A DNA stretch of 64,000 bases from Oceanidesulfovibrio indonesiensis (GTDB lineage Bacteria; Desulfobacterota; Desulfovibrionia; Desulfovibrionales; Desulfovibrionaceae): assembly GCF_007625075.1 (NCBI RefSeq), contig NZ_QMIE01000006.1, positions 62,001 to 126,000 of the forward strand. Direction: 5' to 3'. The notes beneath the pieces were generated by a model that was given only the letters and a program-made list of their open reading frames with translations, had not been told where the DNA came from and did no database searches. Shown one piece after another: positions 46,751 to 54,617 of this stretch. The position numbers and the translations under genes were made by a program. Positions within the stretch are counted from its first letter, which is position 1. Each line of letters begins with the position of its first letter.

Positions 46751-47937
46751 GCTGCGCTCTCCTTGTCGGCGGTTTGACCTGTAACGTCGAGGTACGGTCC
46801 ACTGGGATAGCTGCCGAGGATGCGCAGGGAATGGCAGGCGTGTTCAAGTTCTTTGAGCGTTTCGGCATAGGCGTCCTGTTCCAGGTCGCATTCCACATCC
46901 ACGAAGAACACGTATTTCCAGGTTTCGCCGCGCATTGGCCGCGATTCCAGCTTCTTCATGTTGATGCCGCTCTTGGCCAGTGTGGCGAGCACGCCCACCA
47001 GGGAGCCGGGCTTGTCCGGAACGGTGAACAGCATGGAGGTTTTGTCGCGCGCGGCCCTGGACAGGGACGCGTCCGAGGGCGACCCTGCGATGAGCACGAA
47101 GCGGGTCCAGTTGTCGCCCAGGTCCTCGATGCCCGAGGCCAGGATGTCCAGGCCAAGAATGGACGCCAGACCCGAATGGCCGATGGCGGCGGCGCCTTCC
47201 TCTTCGATCTCGGCAACGCGCTTGGCTGCGGCGGCCGTGGATTCCATGGGCACGACATTGGCGTGCGGCAGCATGGAGCGCAGCCATCCGGAGCACTGGG
47301 CCAGGGGCTGCGGGTGGGAGTAGACCGTGCGCACAGAGGAGAGCGGACCGGACCTGCCGAGCAGACTGTGGCTGATGCGGCAGAAAATCTCCGACTGGAT
47401 GTAGACCTTCTGTTGCAGAAAGTGGTCGAGGCTCTGGCCCACGGTGCCCTGCAGCGAGTTTTCCAGGGGGATGATGCCCAGCTCGGCGCGGCCGGAAGCC
47501 ACGGCCTTGAACACGGACGGGATGTCCGGCTCGGGCAGAAAATCCACGGCGCGTCCAAGAAACTGGACGCCGGCGAAGTAAGAGAAGGTGCCTTCGGGGC
47601 CAAGATACGAGACGCGCTGGGGCCGCTGGAGCGCCCGCGATGATGAAAAGATTTCTCGGTATATGGCGCGCAGGTGCGTCTCAGGAAGAGGACCGGGGTT
47701 GGCGGCCGCGAGATTTGCCAGGACTTCCTTCTCGCGGAACGGCTTGAACACGAGATCGCTTGAGCCGGCCTTGATACGGCCCACTTCCAGGGAGAGCGCC
47801 GCGCGCTGGTTGAGCAGCCGGAGCAGTTCTTTGTCCAGCGTGTCTATGGATTCTCGTAGCCCGGTCAGCTTCTCCACGGCCCCGTCAAAGGCCTGGGGGG
47901 ATTCGGGTTCGAATTCGTAGTGGCCGCCCATGGTCAT
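46747..47937 (-). CDS. pheA: Bifunctional chorismate mutase / prephenate dehydratase
   Basis: 396 residues, three parts: AroQ chorismate mutase (about 20-105, LRESIDTLDKELLRLLNQRAAL), prephenate dehydratase (about 115-300, RVSYLGPEGTFSYFAG, LENSLQGTVGQSLDHF, GDNWTRFVLIA) and a regulatory ACT domain (about 310-385, GSLVGVLATLAKSGIN, ESRP) that normally binds Phe. Produces phenylpyruvate. It overlaps the upstream DHQ synthase II gene by 4 bp (ATGA). Confidence 0.95.
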   Translation of the reverse strand: MTMGGHYEFEPESPQAFDGAVEKLTGLRESIDTLDKELLRLLNQRAALSLEVGRIKAGSSDLVFKPFREKEVLANLAAANPGPLPETHLRAIYREIFSSSRALQRPQRVSYLGPEGTFSYFAGVQFLGRAVDFLPEPDIPSVFKAVASGRAELGIIPLENSLQGTVGQSLDHFLQQKVYIQSEIFCRISHSLLGRSGPLSSVRTVYSHPQPLAQCSGWLRSMLPHANVVPMESTAAAAKRVAEIEEEGAAAIGHSGLASILGLDILASGIEDLGDNWTRFVLIAGSPSDASLSRAARDKTSMLFTVPDKPGSLVGVLATLAKSGINMKKLESRPMRGETWKYVFFVDVECDLEQDAYAETLKELEHACHSLRILGSYPSGPYLDVTGQTADKESAA

Positions 47938-48911
47938 GCTTCCTTGATGTCTTCGCGGATACGCATGCCGAAGTGCCGGCCAGCGGCGTCCGCCTTGACG
48001 AGGACCTGGTCGCCCTCCTGGAGGTTCACAACGCTCACGGGCTCTCCCGCCGGGGTCACCAGCCGGATGGTTTCCGCGTTCTGGAGGAATATCGCGCCCT
48101 CTGTGCCGTCTTCGAGTCTGGCGCGGATGAGCAGCATGGGCCGGACCTCCACCTTGGATCGGCCCACGGTGGCGATGGAAGTGGAGCCGTCGGCCGAGAC
48201 GACGAGTACCTCGCGGCCGGAGGTGAGCTCTTCCAGATAAGAAGTCTTGTCGCCGGGCATGAGCGCGTAGGCGTGCACGGCGCCGGCGTTGACGCGGAAC
48301 GGCCGAGCCGCCACGTAGGGGTTGGACTCGGTTTCCGCATGGACCAGGAACGTGAAGGCCGAGGAGTTGCCCACGAGCATGCCCTGGCCGCGCTTGAGCA
48401 TGGAGAGGGTGTCCACGCAGACGCGGTGGCCCAGGCCGGCGGCTTCCACTGCGGTGACGGTGGCCGTCTGCAACTGTACCATGCCCTGTGCGAGTTTGAT
48501 CTGGGACACGATGTCCTTGAGTTCAGGGGCGGCCTCGGGCAGCACCACGAGAAAGTCCACCCCGTGTTCGAGGATGCCGGCGGCGAGCAGGGCCTGGTCC
48601 AGGGAGGAAACCTCCACGCCGAGGCCGTCGGACTGGGCCAGGATATTTTCCACCGGGATGATCTCCCAGCCCGTGGTGAGCACAACCTTCTTACCGTCGC
48701 GCAGGGAGCTCACGGCGGTTTCCTCGTCTTCCTTGGCTTTCAGGCATACGTCGGTGAATTCCTCGGGGGAGACGACATTGGTGCGGCCGAGCGCTGCGAC
48801 GTCCTTCTTTTTGGATTGCTCCACGATGATCCCGTCCACTCCAGACTCGAGGGCCAGAGTCACGAGCTTCTTGTCGAAGGGCACGGCCTTGAACCATATC
48901 TCTTTCATCAC
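47934..48911 (-). CDS. aroB': 3-dehydroquinate synthase II (archaeal-type AroB-prime)
   Basis: 325 residues, begins [20 protein letters not shown], with [53 protein letters not shown] and a C-terminal beta-rich part with VRPMLLIRA. This is the archaeal DHQ synthase II family, unrelated to classic AroB. It oxidatively deaminates and cyclises ADH (2-amino-3,7-dideoxy-threo-hept-6-ulosonate) to 3-dehydroquinate. Overlaps the ADH synthase gene at 48908 by 4 bp. Confidence 0.92.
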   Translation of the reverse strand: MMKEIWFKAVPFDKKLVTLALESGVDGIIVEQSKKKDVAALGRTNVVSPEEFTDVCLKAKEDEETAVSSLRDGKKVVLTTGWEIIPVENILAQSDGLGVEVSSLDQALLAAGILEHGVDFLVVLPEAAPELKDIVSQIKLAQGMVQLQTATVTAVEAAGLGHRVCVDTLSMLKRGQGMLVGNSSAFTFLVHAETESNPYVAARPFRVNAGAVHAYALMPGDKTSYLEELTSGREVLVVSADGSTSIATVGRSKVEVRPMLLIRARLEDGTEGAIFLQNAETIRLVTPAGEPVSVVNLQEGDQVLVKADAAGRHFGMRIREDIKEA

Positions 48912-49711
48912 TTGGCTCCCTTGAGGATTTCCATGCCCTCATCCACGGTGCGGCCGTCGTGCACGATGCCTGCGAGTGCGCGGCAAAGCGCCGCCGGGTC
49001 GTCATGCTGGAAGATATTGCGGCCCACGGAAAGGCCAGCGCCGCCAGCGGCTACGGAGTCGTGCACGATGGTGAGCAGGTCGCGGTCCGAGTCGAGCTTT
49101 GGGCCGCCGGCGATGACCACGGGCACGCAGCAGGCGTCCACGACCTTGGCGAAGGAGTCCGGATCGCCCGAGTAGGCCACCTTGATGATGTCCGCGCCCA
49201 GTTCCTGTCCCACGCGGGCGCAGTGCGCCACCACGGCGGGGTCGAAGGGGTCCTTGATCTTGGGACCGCGGCCGTAGACCATGGCCAGCAGAGGCATGCC
49301 CCAGTCGGCCGCTTCCTCGGCTGCTTCGCCCACTTCCTTGAGCATGAGCCGCTCTGTCTCGTCGCCCAGATTGATGTGCACGCTCACGGCGTCAGCGCCC
49401 TGCTTCAGAGCCTCGCGCACGCTGGAGACCAGGGTTTTGGCGTTGGGGTAGGGGGAGACGTCCGTGGAGGCCGAAAGGTGGAGCACCAGCCCGATGTCCT
49501 TGCCGCTGGTGCGGTGGCCGCAACGCACAAGGCCCTTGTGCATGAGCACGGCGTTGGCGCCGCCCTCGGCCACGCTGTTCACGGTTTCCCGGAGATCCAC
49601 GAGACCGTGCACCGGCCCGATTGAGATGCCGTGGTCGAGAGGAACGATGATGGTCCGCTTGGTGTCGCGATTGAAGATGCGTTCGCGGCGGATGGCTTTT
49701 CCGATGCGCAT
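48908..49711 (-). CDS. aroA': ADH synthase (class I aldolase family, AroA-prime), second tandem copy
   Basis: 267 residues, DeoC/FbaB-type class I aldolase barrel. [14 protein letters not shown] (D26), [21 protein letters not shown] with the Schiff-base Lys, and [12 protein letters not shown] and [17 protein letters not shown]. It is the transaldolase-like enzyme that makes ADH from a fructose-derived sugar and aspartate semialdehyde, the first step of the archaeal pathway. Closely related to the gene at 49725; start at ATG 49711. Confidence 0.88.
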   Translation of the reverse strand: MRIGKAIRRERIFNRDTKRTIIVPLDHGISIGPVHGLVDLRETVNSVAEGGANAVLMHKGLVRCGHRTSGKDIGLVLHLSASTDVSPYPNAKTLVSSVREALKQGADAVSVHINLGDETERLMLKEVGEAAEEAADWGMPLLAMVYGRGPKIKDPFDPAVVAHCARVGQELGADIIKVAYSGDPDSFAKVVDACCVPVVIAGGPKLDSDRDLLTIVHDSVAAGGAGLSVGRNIFQHDDPAALCRALAGIVHDGRTVDEGMEILKGAK

Positions 49712-49724
49712 TGTGCTGGCTCCC

Positions 49725-50531
49725 TTATTGTTCGTCCTGCTCGATGAGTTCCATGGCCTGCTCCACGTCCCAGTCCTCGTGCACCACGCCGTTGAGGGCC
49801 TGGCAGAGGCGGGTGGGGTTCTCGTGCTGGAACACGTTGCGGCCCACGGAAAGGCCAGCGCCGCCTGCCTGGATGGAGTCGTGGACCATCTGGATGAGGT
49901 CGCGCGTGGACTCCAGCTTCTCGCCGCCGGCGATGACCACCGGGACGCAACAGGACTCCACCACGGCATGGAAGGATTCGATGTCGCCTGTGTAGACCAC
50001 CTTGATGATGTCCGCGCCGAGTTCCACACCCACGCGGGCGCAGTGGCGGACTACCTTTGGGTCGTACTCGTTCTCCACGTGCTTGCCTCGGGCGTACATC
50101 ATGGCGAGCACGGGCATGCCCCACCCGGCGGCCGTGGAACAGACCCGGCCGAGATCCTCGAGCATCCTGGGCTCGGTCTCGTCACCGAGGTTCACGTGCA
50201 GGGATACGGCGTCGGCTCCCAGGCGGATTGCGTCTTCCACCGTGCCGACCAGGGTTTTTGCGTTGGGAAATGGAGAGATGCTGGTTGATGCGGAAAGATG
50301 GACGATGAGTCCGATGTCGCGGCCGTAGCCGCGGTGGGTGCAGCGGGGCAGGCCTTTGTGCATGAGCACGGCGTTGGCGCCGCCGTCCGCAACCTTGTTG
50401 ACTGTTCCCTTGAAGTCGACGAGACCGTAGATGGGTCCGACAGAGACGCCGTGGTCCATGGGGACGATGATGGTTCTGCCGGTGTTCCGGTTGAAGATTC
50501 GTTCCTGGCGCACGCCTTTTCCGAGAAGCAT
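49725..50531 (-). CDS. aroA': ADH synthase (class I aldolase family, AroA-prime), first tandem copy
   Basis: 268 residues, aligning over its full length with the next gene: [20 protein letters not shown] (D26), [48 protein letters not shown] (Schiff-base Lys) and [17 protein letters not shown]. First structural gene after the attenuator. AAGGAG precedes ATG 50531. Both copies keep the catalytic Asp, Tyr and Lys, so both appear functional; they may differ in regulation or one may use a related substrate. Confidence 0.88.
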   Translation of the reverse strand: MLLGKGVRQERIFNRNTGRTIIVPMDHGVSVGPIYGLVDFKGTVNKVADGGANAVLMHKGLPRCTHRGYGRDIGLIVHLSASTSISPFPNAKTLVGTVEDAIRLGADAVSLHVNLGDETEPRMLEDLGRVCSTAAGWGMPVLAMMYARGKHVENEYDPKVVRHCARVGVELGADIIKVVYTGDIESFHAVVESCCVPVVIAGGEKLESTRDLIQMVHDSIQAGGAGLSVGRNVFQHENPTRLCQALNGVVHEDWDVEQAMELIEQDEQ

Positions 50532-50576
50532 GGTCCACTCCTTGCCTTTGCGCGCCCCGGGGGAGGGCCGGCGGTG

Positions 50577-50612
50577 AAAAAAAAGGGCCGCCGGCTATTC
50601 CGCCCGCGGCCC
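50577..50612 (-). terminator. Attenuator terminator of the aro-trp superoperon
   Basis: Read on the minus strand: GGGCCGC (50606-50612) pairs with GCGGCCC (50585-50591), with GGC/GCC continuing inside after a G-G mismatch, loop GGAATA, followed directly by eight T (50577-50584). A textbook Rho-independent terminator placed between the leader ORF and the first structural gene. Confidence 0.88.
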
Positions 50613-50665
50613 TGGTTCGATTCACCTTGAGAAGACTCTTAGCTCGTACCCTTCCGACCGCGGAC
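50602..50665 (-). promoter_or_regulatory. Candidate antiterminator pairing
   Basis: On the minus-strand RNA, GUCCGCGGUC inside the leader ORF (50656-50665, codons 21-24) can pair over 10 positions (two G-U) with GGCCGCGGGC (50602-50611), which contains the 5' arm of the terminator. A weaker ACCGC (50707-50711) with GCGGU (50657-50661) pairing could sequester the leader segment when aromatic codons are read freely. This is the expected 1:2 / 2:3 / 3:4 logic of amino acid attenuation; pairings were found by eye. Confidence 0.65.
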
Positions 50666-50725
50666 AGTCCAGCGCCAAAAATAAAAAAAGAAAAAGTAGG
50701 AGGCCTGCGGTGAAAAGGTAGTCAT
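50639..50725 (-). CDS. Leader peptide for Phe/Tyr/Trp attenuation (28 codons)
   Basis: 28 residues, MTTFSPQAS followed by YFFFFYFWRW (residues 10-19) and TVRGRKGTS. Ten of 28 residues are aromatic and nine sit in that ten-residue run, including two Trp codons and two Tyr codons. The stop at 50639 is 26 nt before the terminator stem. It therefore reads like an attenuation leader monitoring charged tRNA-Phe, -Tyr and -Trp. No SD precedes the ATG; the promoter's -10 lies only 6 nt upstream, so the mRNA may begin at or next to the ATG (leaderless). Confidence 0.82.
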   Translation of the reverse strand: MTTFSPQASYFFFFYFWRWTVRGRKGTS

Positions 50726-50731
50726 GGGGGG

Positions 50732-50761
50732 CGTATAATCCGGCCAGGGATTTGATGTCAA
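50732..50761 (-). promoter_or_regulatory. Sigma-70-type promoter of the aro-trp superoperon
   Basis: On the minus strand: perfect -35 TTGACA (50756-50761) and -10 TATACG (50732-50737), spacer 18 bp (17 if TTATAC is taken). Transcription would start about 6-7 nt further, at the ATG of the leader peptide. Confidence 0.7.
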
Positions 50762-50859
50762 CAAAAAAGTAGAAACAGTGTTGCGGGTACGGACGTGAGA
50801 AGGCAAGGCTTTTCGGAGTGTAGATTTACAAGTTTGTGTAAAAACTGCCGGGTTGAATG

Positions 50860-50875
50860 TTGCAAAATTGTGCAA
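50860..50875 (+). promoter_or_regulatory. Candidate NtrC-type enhancer for amtB
   Basis: Inverted repeat TTGCA-N6-TGCAA, about 85 bp upstream of the sigma-54 promoter candidate, similar in shape to TGCAC-N-GTGCA activator sites. Position suits an enhancer; assignment is inferred. Confidence 0.4.
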
Positions 50876-50958
50876 ACCGTACCGAAAAAGGTGGGGCGGG
50901 AAGGCTCCGAACCGCTTGGGCGGATATTTTTATCTGCAACGACAGTGGGTTGTTTGTT

Positions 50959-50975
50959 TTGGACTGGTATTTGCT
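50959..50975 (+). promoter_or_regulatory. Sigma-54 promoter candidate for amtB-glnK
   Basis: TTGGACTGGTATTTGCT has the diagnostic GG-N10-GC spacing (GG 50961-50962, GC 50973-50974), TTGCT matching the -12 element and TTGG the -24. Sigma-54 with NtrC control is the normal arrangement for amt-glnK. Confidence 0.65.
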
Positions 50976-51090
50976 GGATAGTGCCGGTCAGGAGAAGGGT
51001 TCCGGTGGCTCTCCGACATCCCAGGCGTCGGGTTCGGAAGAATTGATAGAATTCACGCTGCCAGGCCAATCAAACGCAAGGAGGTCTTGT

Positions 51091-52467
51091 ATGATTTCTC
51101 GGATTACGGTTCACAAAAGTCGTCTCGTCCTCGGGATGGCTGCTTTGGGTGTCCTGACGGCGCCCGGGCTCGCATTGGCGCAGGATGCACCGGAGATGCT
51201 GCTGCAGAGCAACGCGAACATTCTTTGGACGCTCATCGCCGCCATTCTGGTCATGTTCATGCAGGCGGGCTTTGCCTGTGTCGAGTGCGGTTTCACCCGC
51301 GCCAAGAACGCCGGCAACATCCTCATGAAGAACTATCTCGACTTTTCCGCCGGCGCCATCGCATTCTTTCTCGTCGGCTTCGGTCTCATGTTCGGCGCGG
51401 ACGTGAGCGGCGTGTTCGGAAGCTCCGGCTTCGCTCTTGGCGGCACCGACTCGACCACGGCCGACGGCCAGTGGACGCTGACGTTCTGGTTCTTCCAGTC
51501 CGTGTTCGCCGCCACCGCCGCCACCATCGTCTCCGGCGCCGTGGCGGAGCGCACCAAGTTCGCCTCGTACATTGTCCTGTCCATCATCATCACCGGCTTT
51601 ATCTACCCCATTTCCGGACACTGGGCCTGGGGCAGCCTGTGGCTGGGCGATGCCGGCGCCGGCTGGCTGGAGAATCTCGGCTTTGCGGACTTCGCCGGCT
51701 CTACGGTGGTACACTCCGTGGGCGCGTGGGTCGGTCTTGCCGGCGCCATGGTTCTCGGGCCGCGCCTTGGCAAGTACAGCGCCGACGGCACCCCCAGGGC
51801 CATTCCCGGCCACAACATTCCGCTGGCTGCACTCGGCGTATTTATTCTCTGGTTCGGGTGGTTCGGGTTCAACCCCGGTTCCACCACCACGGCTGACGGC
51901 ACCATCGGCTATATCGCCGTGAACACCTCCCTGTGCGCAGCCGCCGGCACTCTGGGCGCAATGCTCACGGTGTGGCTCAAGTACGGCAAGCCCGATCCTT
52001 CCATGACCATGAACGGCGCGCTGGCCGGCCTGGTTGCGATAACGGCCGGTTGTTACGAGCTCGCGCCACTGGGCGCCATCGGCCTCGGCATCGTGGCCGG
52101 CATCGTCTGCGTGTTCTCTGTCGAATTCCTGGACAAGGTTCTCAAGATCGACGACCCGGTAGGCGCCATCTCGGTGCATGGAGTGTGCGGCGCGCTGGGC
52201 ACCTTGGCTGTCGGCCTGCTGGCCGCTCCGGGTTACGGTGATCTGACAGGTTTGTTCTACGGCGGTTCGATCAATCAGCTCTTTGTGCAGGCTCTGGGTG
52301 TCGCCGTGGTCTTCGCCTGGGCCTTTGGAACCGGCTTCATCGCCTTCACGGTTGTCAAGGCCGTCATGGGCGTTCGCGCCACCAAGGAAGAAGAGACGAA
52401 GGGCCTGGATATCTCCGAGCATGGCATGGAAGGCTACAACGGCTTCCAGATATTCACCGTCGAGTAA
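51091..52467 (+). CDS. amtB: Ammonium transporter AmtB
   Basis: 458 residues. An N-terminal signal-like helix (about 10-30, ending ALAQ) precedes eleven helices. AmtB hallmarks: FMQAGFACVECGFTRAKNAGNI, DFAGSTVVHSVGAWVGLAGA with the first twin His, and SVHGVCGALGTLAVGL with the second; FGWFGFNPGS is the family signature. Channels ammonia; in this operon it is gated by the PII protein encoded next. ATG 51091 has a strong AAGGAGGT SD. Confidence 0.95.
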   Translation: MISRITVHKSRLVLGMAALGVLTAPGLALAQDAPEMLLQSNANILWTLIAAILVMFMQAGFACVECGFTRAKNAGNILMKNYLDFSAGAIAFFLVGFGLMFGADVSGVFGSSGFALGGTDSTTADGQWTLTFWFFQSVFAATAATIVSGAVAERTKFASYIVLSIIITGFIYPISGHWAWGSLWLGDAGAGWLENLGFADFAGSTVVHSVGAWVGLAGAMVLGPRLGKYSADGTPRAIPGHNIPLAALGVFILWFGWFGFNPGSTTTADGTIGYIAVNTSLCAAAGTLGAMLTVWLKYGKPDPSMTMNGALAGLVAITAGCYELAPLGAIGLGIVAGIVCVFSVEFLDKVLKIDDPVGAISVHGVCGALGTLAVGLLAAPGYGDLTGLFYGGSINQLFVQALGVAVVFAWAFGTGFIAFTVVKAVMGVRATKEEETKGLDISEHGMEGYNGFQIFTVE

Positions 52468-52494
52468 CCCGAACGTCCTGCACAGGAGGAAGAT

Positions 52495-52827
52495 ATGAAG
52501 CTCGTTATCGCATACCTCAGGCCCGAGAGCCTGACGTCGGTCAAACAGGCGCTCTACGCCAAGCAGATATACGGCATGTCCGTCACGAATATCCTTGGTT
52601 CGGGACGTCAGAAAGGCTTCACCGAGACATACCGCGGTGTGGTCATGGAAGTGAACCTGCTCAAGAAGGTTCGCATCGAGGTGGCTTTGCCCGAATCCAA
52701 GGTCGAGGAAGCCATCCAGGCAATCATGGGCGCGTCCAAGACGGGCAAGGAGGGCGACGGCGTCATTCTCGTCCAGGATGTCGAAAAATCCTACCGCGTC
52801 CGTACCGGCGAGGAGGGCTTGAGCTAA
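52495..52827 (+). CDS. glnK: PII signal-transduction protein (GlnB/GlnK family)
   Basis: 110 residues. Begins MKLVIAYLRPESLTSVKQAL, T-loop GRQKGFTETYRGVVMEVNLL, GDGVILVQDVEKSYRVRTGE. In enterobacterial PII the T-loop has Tyr46 and uridylylated Tyr51; here Y46 is kept but position 51 is Met, so classical uridylylation at 51 is not possible. Binds ATP/ADP and 2-oxoglutarate and should block AmtB when nitrogen is plentiful. 27 nt after amtB. Confidence 0.93.
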   Translation: MKLVIAYLRPESLTSVKQALYAKQIYGMSVTNILGSGRQKGFTETYRGVVMEVNLLKKVRIEVALPESKVEEAIQAIMGASKTGKEGDGVILVQDVEKSYRVRTGEEGLS

Positions 52828-52864
52828 AAGACGTCACCGCTCCCACGCTGCCCAACGCAGGAAC

Positions 52865-52896
52865 AAGGCCGACGCATCGTCATGCGTCGGCCTTTT
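52865..52896 (+). terminator. Terminator after amtB-glnK
   Basis: Perfect 13-bp stem AAGGCCGACGCAT / ATGCGTCGGCCTT with a CGTC loop, followed by a short T-run. The gene on the other strand (52928) reads away from it, so it serves glnK. Confidence 0.85.
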
Positions 52897-52927
52897 GCAT
52901 GGTGCGGAAAAAGGCAAAGGAGTCGGG

Positions 52928-53908
52928 TCAAAGGAGGCCCAGACGTGAGAGGATGAAGCGCTCCGGATCCTGTCCGGGGATGTCGCCCAGCTTCACTTCG
53001 GCGCGCGCCATGGCGGCGTGGCCGCCGGCCGACCCTACGTCGCCGAAGATGGCCGCAGCCTTTTTGCCCAGCTCGCGAACATCGCGTGAGACACCGTCGC
53101 TCCGGAAGATGACGATGAGGGTGTCCCCGAACACGCCGGCCACCGTGGACCAGACGATCTCATGGATTCGCAGGAAGAAGTCCGCGAGGATGACGAGGAT
53201 GTCCGGATTGTCCACCTCTCCAAGATACACGTGTGCGCCGTTCTTTTTTATGTTCAGCTTGGAGAAGGCGAGAGAGAAGTATTCCAGCCACTCCAGTCGG
53301 AACTCGCTGCGAACGATCTTGCGGATGAGATTGTGGTCCGCGTGTTTGGAGAGATAGCGGAAGGCTTTCACGTCCACATCGCAGAAGCTGCGCTCGAAGC
53401 TCGATGTGTCGGACTTGATGCCGTACATGAGCGCGGTGGCGAGGAGTTTCCCGGGCCGGATGTTCAGGTTGTGCAGGTACTCGGTGAGCAGGGTGCAGTT
53501 CGAACCGTACTCCGGCTTGATTTCCTTGTAGTCCGCCTGCACGGGTTTTCCTTCCACCTGGGGGTGGTGGTCCAGGACAATTGAGAAATGAAGGCCCTCA
53601 AAATTCTTGTGGTGGTGGGGCTGGGAGTCCACCAGGGCGAACTTGTCGTACTGCTCGGCAATGGCCGGCGTGAAACGCCTGGTCGGGATGTTCAGGTAGC
53701 GGATCATGGAGAGGTTGTCCGGCCGCGTCACCTCGTTCACGTGGGAGATGCCCACATCGGCCACGCGATAGCTCATGATGCGTTTGAGCGCCATGGCAGA
53801 GCCCAGCGCGTCCGGGTCGGCGTTCACCATGATCAACCATTTCTGGTCCCGGTCGAACAATTTCTGCAGAGTCGCGAGCTGCGTGTCGAGCTGTCTGAAG
53901 TATGCCAT
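52928..53908 (-). CDS. DHH-family phosphoesterase
   Basis: 326 residues. Motifs in order: MVNADPDALGSAMA (N-A-D-P-D), FALVDSQPHH, VLDHHPQ (DHH), YGSNCTLLTEYL, GIKSDTSSF, and the DHHA1 segment GSAGGHAAMARAEV near the C-terminus. A bacterial NrnA/RecJ-like phosphoesterase acting on nanoRNA, pAp or cyclic dinucleotides. The fact that a cyclase and HD-GYP protein are also encoded in this region makes a nucleotide-signal role possible but not demonstrated. Confidence 0.88.
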   Translation of the reverse strand: MAYFRQLDTQLATLQKLFDRDQKWLIMVNADPDALGSAMALKRIMSYRVADVGISHVNEVTRPDNLSMIRYLNIPTRRFTPAIAEQYDKFALVDSQPHHHKNFEGLHFSIVLDHHPQVEGKPVQADYKEIKPEYGSNCTLLTEYLHNLNIRPGKLLATALMYGIKSDTSSFERSFCDVDVKAFRYLSKHADHNLIRKIVRSEFRLEWLEYFSLAFSKLNIKKNGAHVYLGEVDNPDILVILADFFLRIHEIVWSTVAGVFGDTLIVIFRSDGVSRDVRELGKKAAAIFGDVGSAGGHAAMARAEVKLGDIPGQDPERFILSRLGLL

Positions 53909-53931
53909 GGAAAACTCCGGAACCTAAAAGA

Positions 53932-54044
53932 GCTGTCGAAAAATGTTCGCTTGCTGTGTTGATTCAAAGGAATCAACCATCACGCAGAAATGTACTTCAT
54001 CCTTGATCTTTTTTGCGCTTTGCACTCGAGCATTTTTGAACAGC
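53932..54044. repeat. 113-bp palindromic intergenic element
   Basis: Outer arms GCTGTCGAAAAATG (53932-53945) and CATTTTTGAACAGC (54031-54044) match at 12 of 14 positions in inverted orientation. A perfect hairpin GTTGATTC-AAAG-GAATCAAC (53958-53977) lies inside. No coding potential; it fills the gap between the DHH gene and cobU. It resembles a small intergenic repeat, possibly with a terminator function. Confidence 0.45.
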
Positions 54045-54077
54045 CAGCAAAAAGTTCTTTTTCAACGGGCTGATAAT

Positions 54078-54617
54078 TTACCGCGTTTTGAGTTGCATGG
54101 GAAGTCCGGCCGCGCAGAATGTGGCTTCGTCGCACGTTCCGGCTATGCGTCGGTTGCATTCACCCAGGCTGCGGACGAAAGCGCGTATTTCGGGCGATGC
54201 TGCGATGGGGCCGAGGCCCACCTCGCAGGAGACCAGCACCACGTTCGGTGCGCCGGCGCGCGCAAAGGAGTCGAGGGTGTCGACAAGTTCGCCGACCCGA
54301 GTCGCGAGCCCTGTCTCACCCTCGGCCTCCAGCACGGCAAAGACCCAGTAGTCCAGACTGTCCACCAGCAGGGAAGCGACGCCGTTTTCGGCGTGTCGTG
54401 CGAGCGGCGCGGCCAGGTCTATGCCTGCCTCGGCCACGCGCATCTGCGCGCCGGAACGGCGCGGGTCCTGACGGTGCGCCTCGATGCGGCGGCGGAACGA
54501 AAAGTCCTGCGCCTTGCCCGTGACCACAAGGGTCCGAGGCGCCGGAAGATCGAGGAATCGTTCAAGCGCGAGGTCGGATTTTCCGGATTTTTCGCCGCCG
54601 ATGAACAGAGCGATCAT
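54078..54617 (-). CDS. cobU: Bifunctional adenosylcobinamide kinase / guanylyltransferase CobU-like
   Basis: 179 residues. P-loop ALFIGGEKSGKSDLALERF replaces the usual GGxRSGKS, with RRIEAHRQDP (guanylation His) and VVLVSCEVGLGPIAASPE, LGECNRRIAGTCD. Activates adenosylcobinamide with GTP late in cobalamin assembly. Its start overlaps the end of the upstream barrel gene by 4 bp. A slightly later start than the longest frame is used because the P-loop strand begins at M-I-A-L-F. Confidence 0.88.
   Translation of the reverse strand: MIALFIGGEKSGKSDLALERFLDLPAPRTLVVTGKAQDFSFRRRIEAHRQDPRRSGAQMRVAEAGIDLAAPLARHAENGVASLLVDSLDYWVFAVLEAEGETGLATRVGELVDTLDSFARAGAPNVVLVSCEVGLGPIAASPEIRAFVRSLGECNRRIAGTCDEATFCAAGLPMQLKTR

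Noticed and set aside
50606-50625. GGTTCGATTC-like T-arm sequence near the attenuator
   Set aside because: No acceptor, D or anticodon arms can be folded around it; it is leader RNA of the aro operon.
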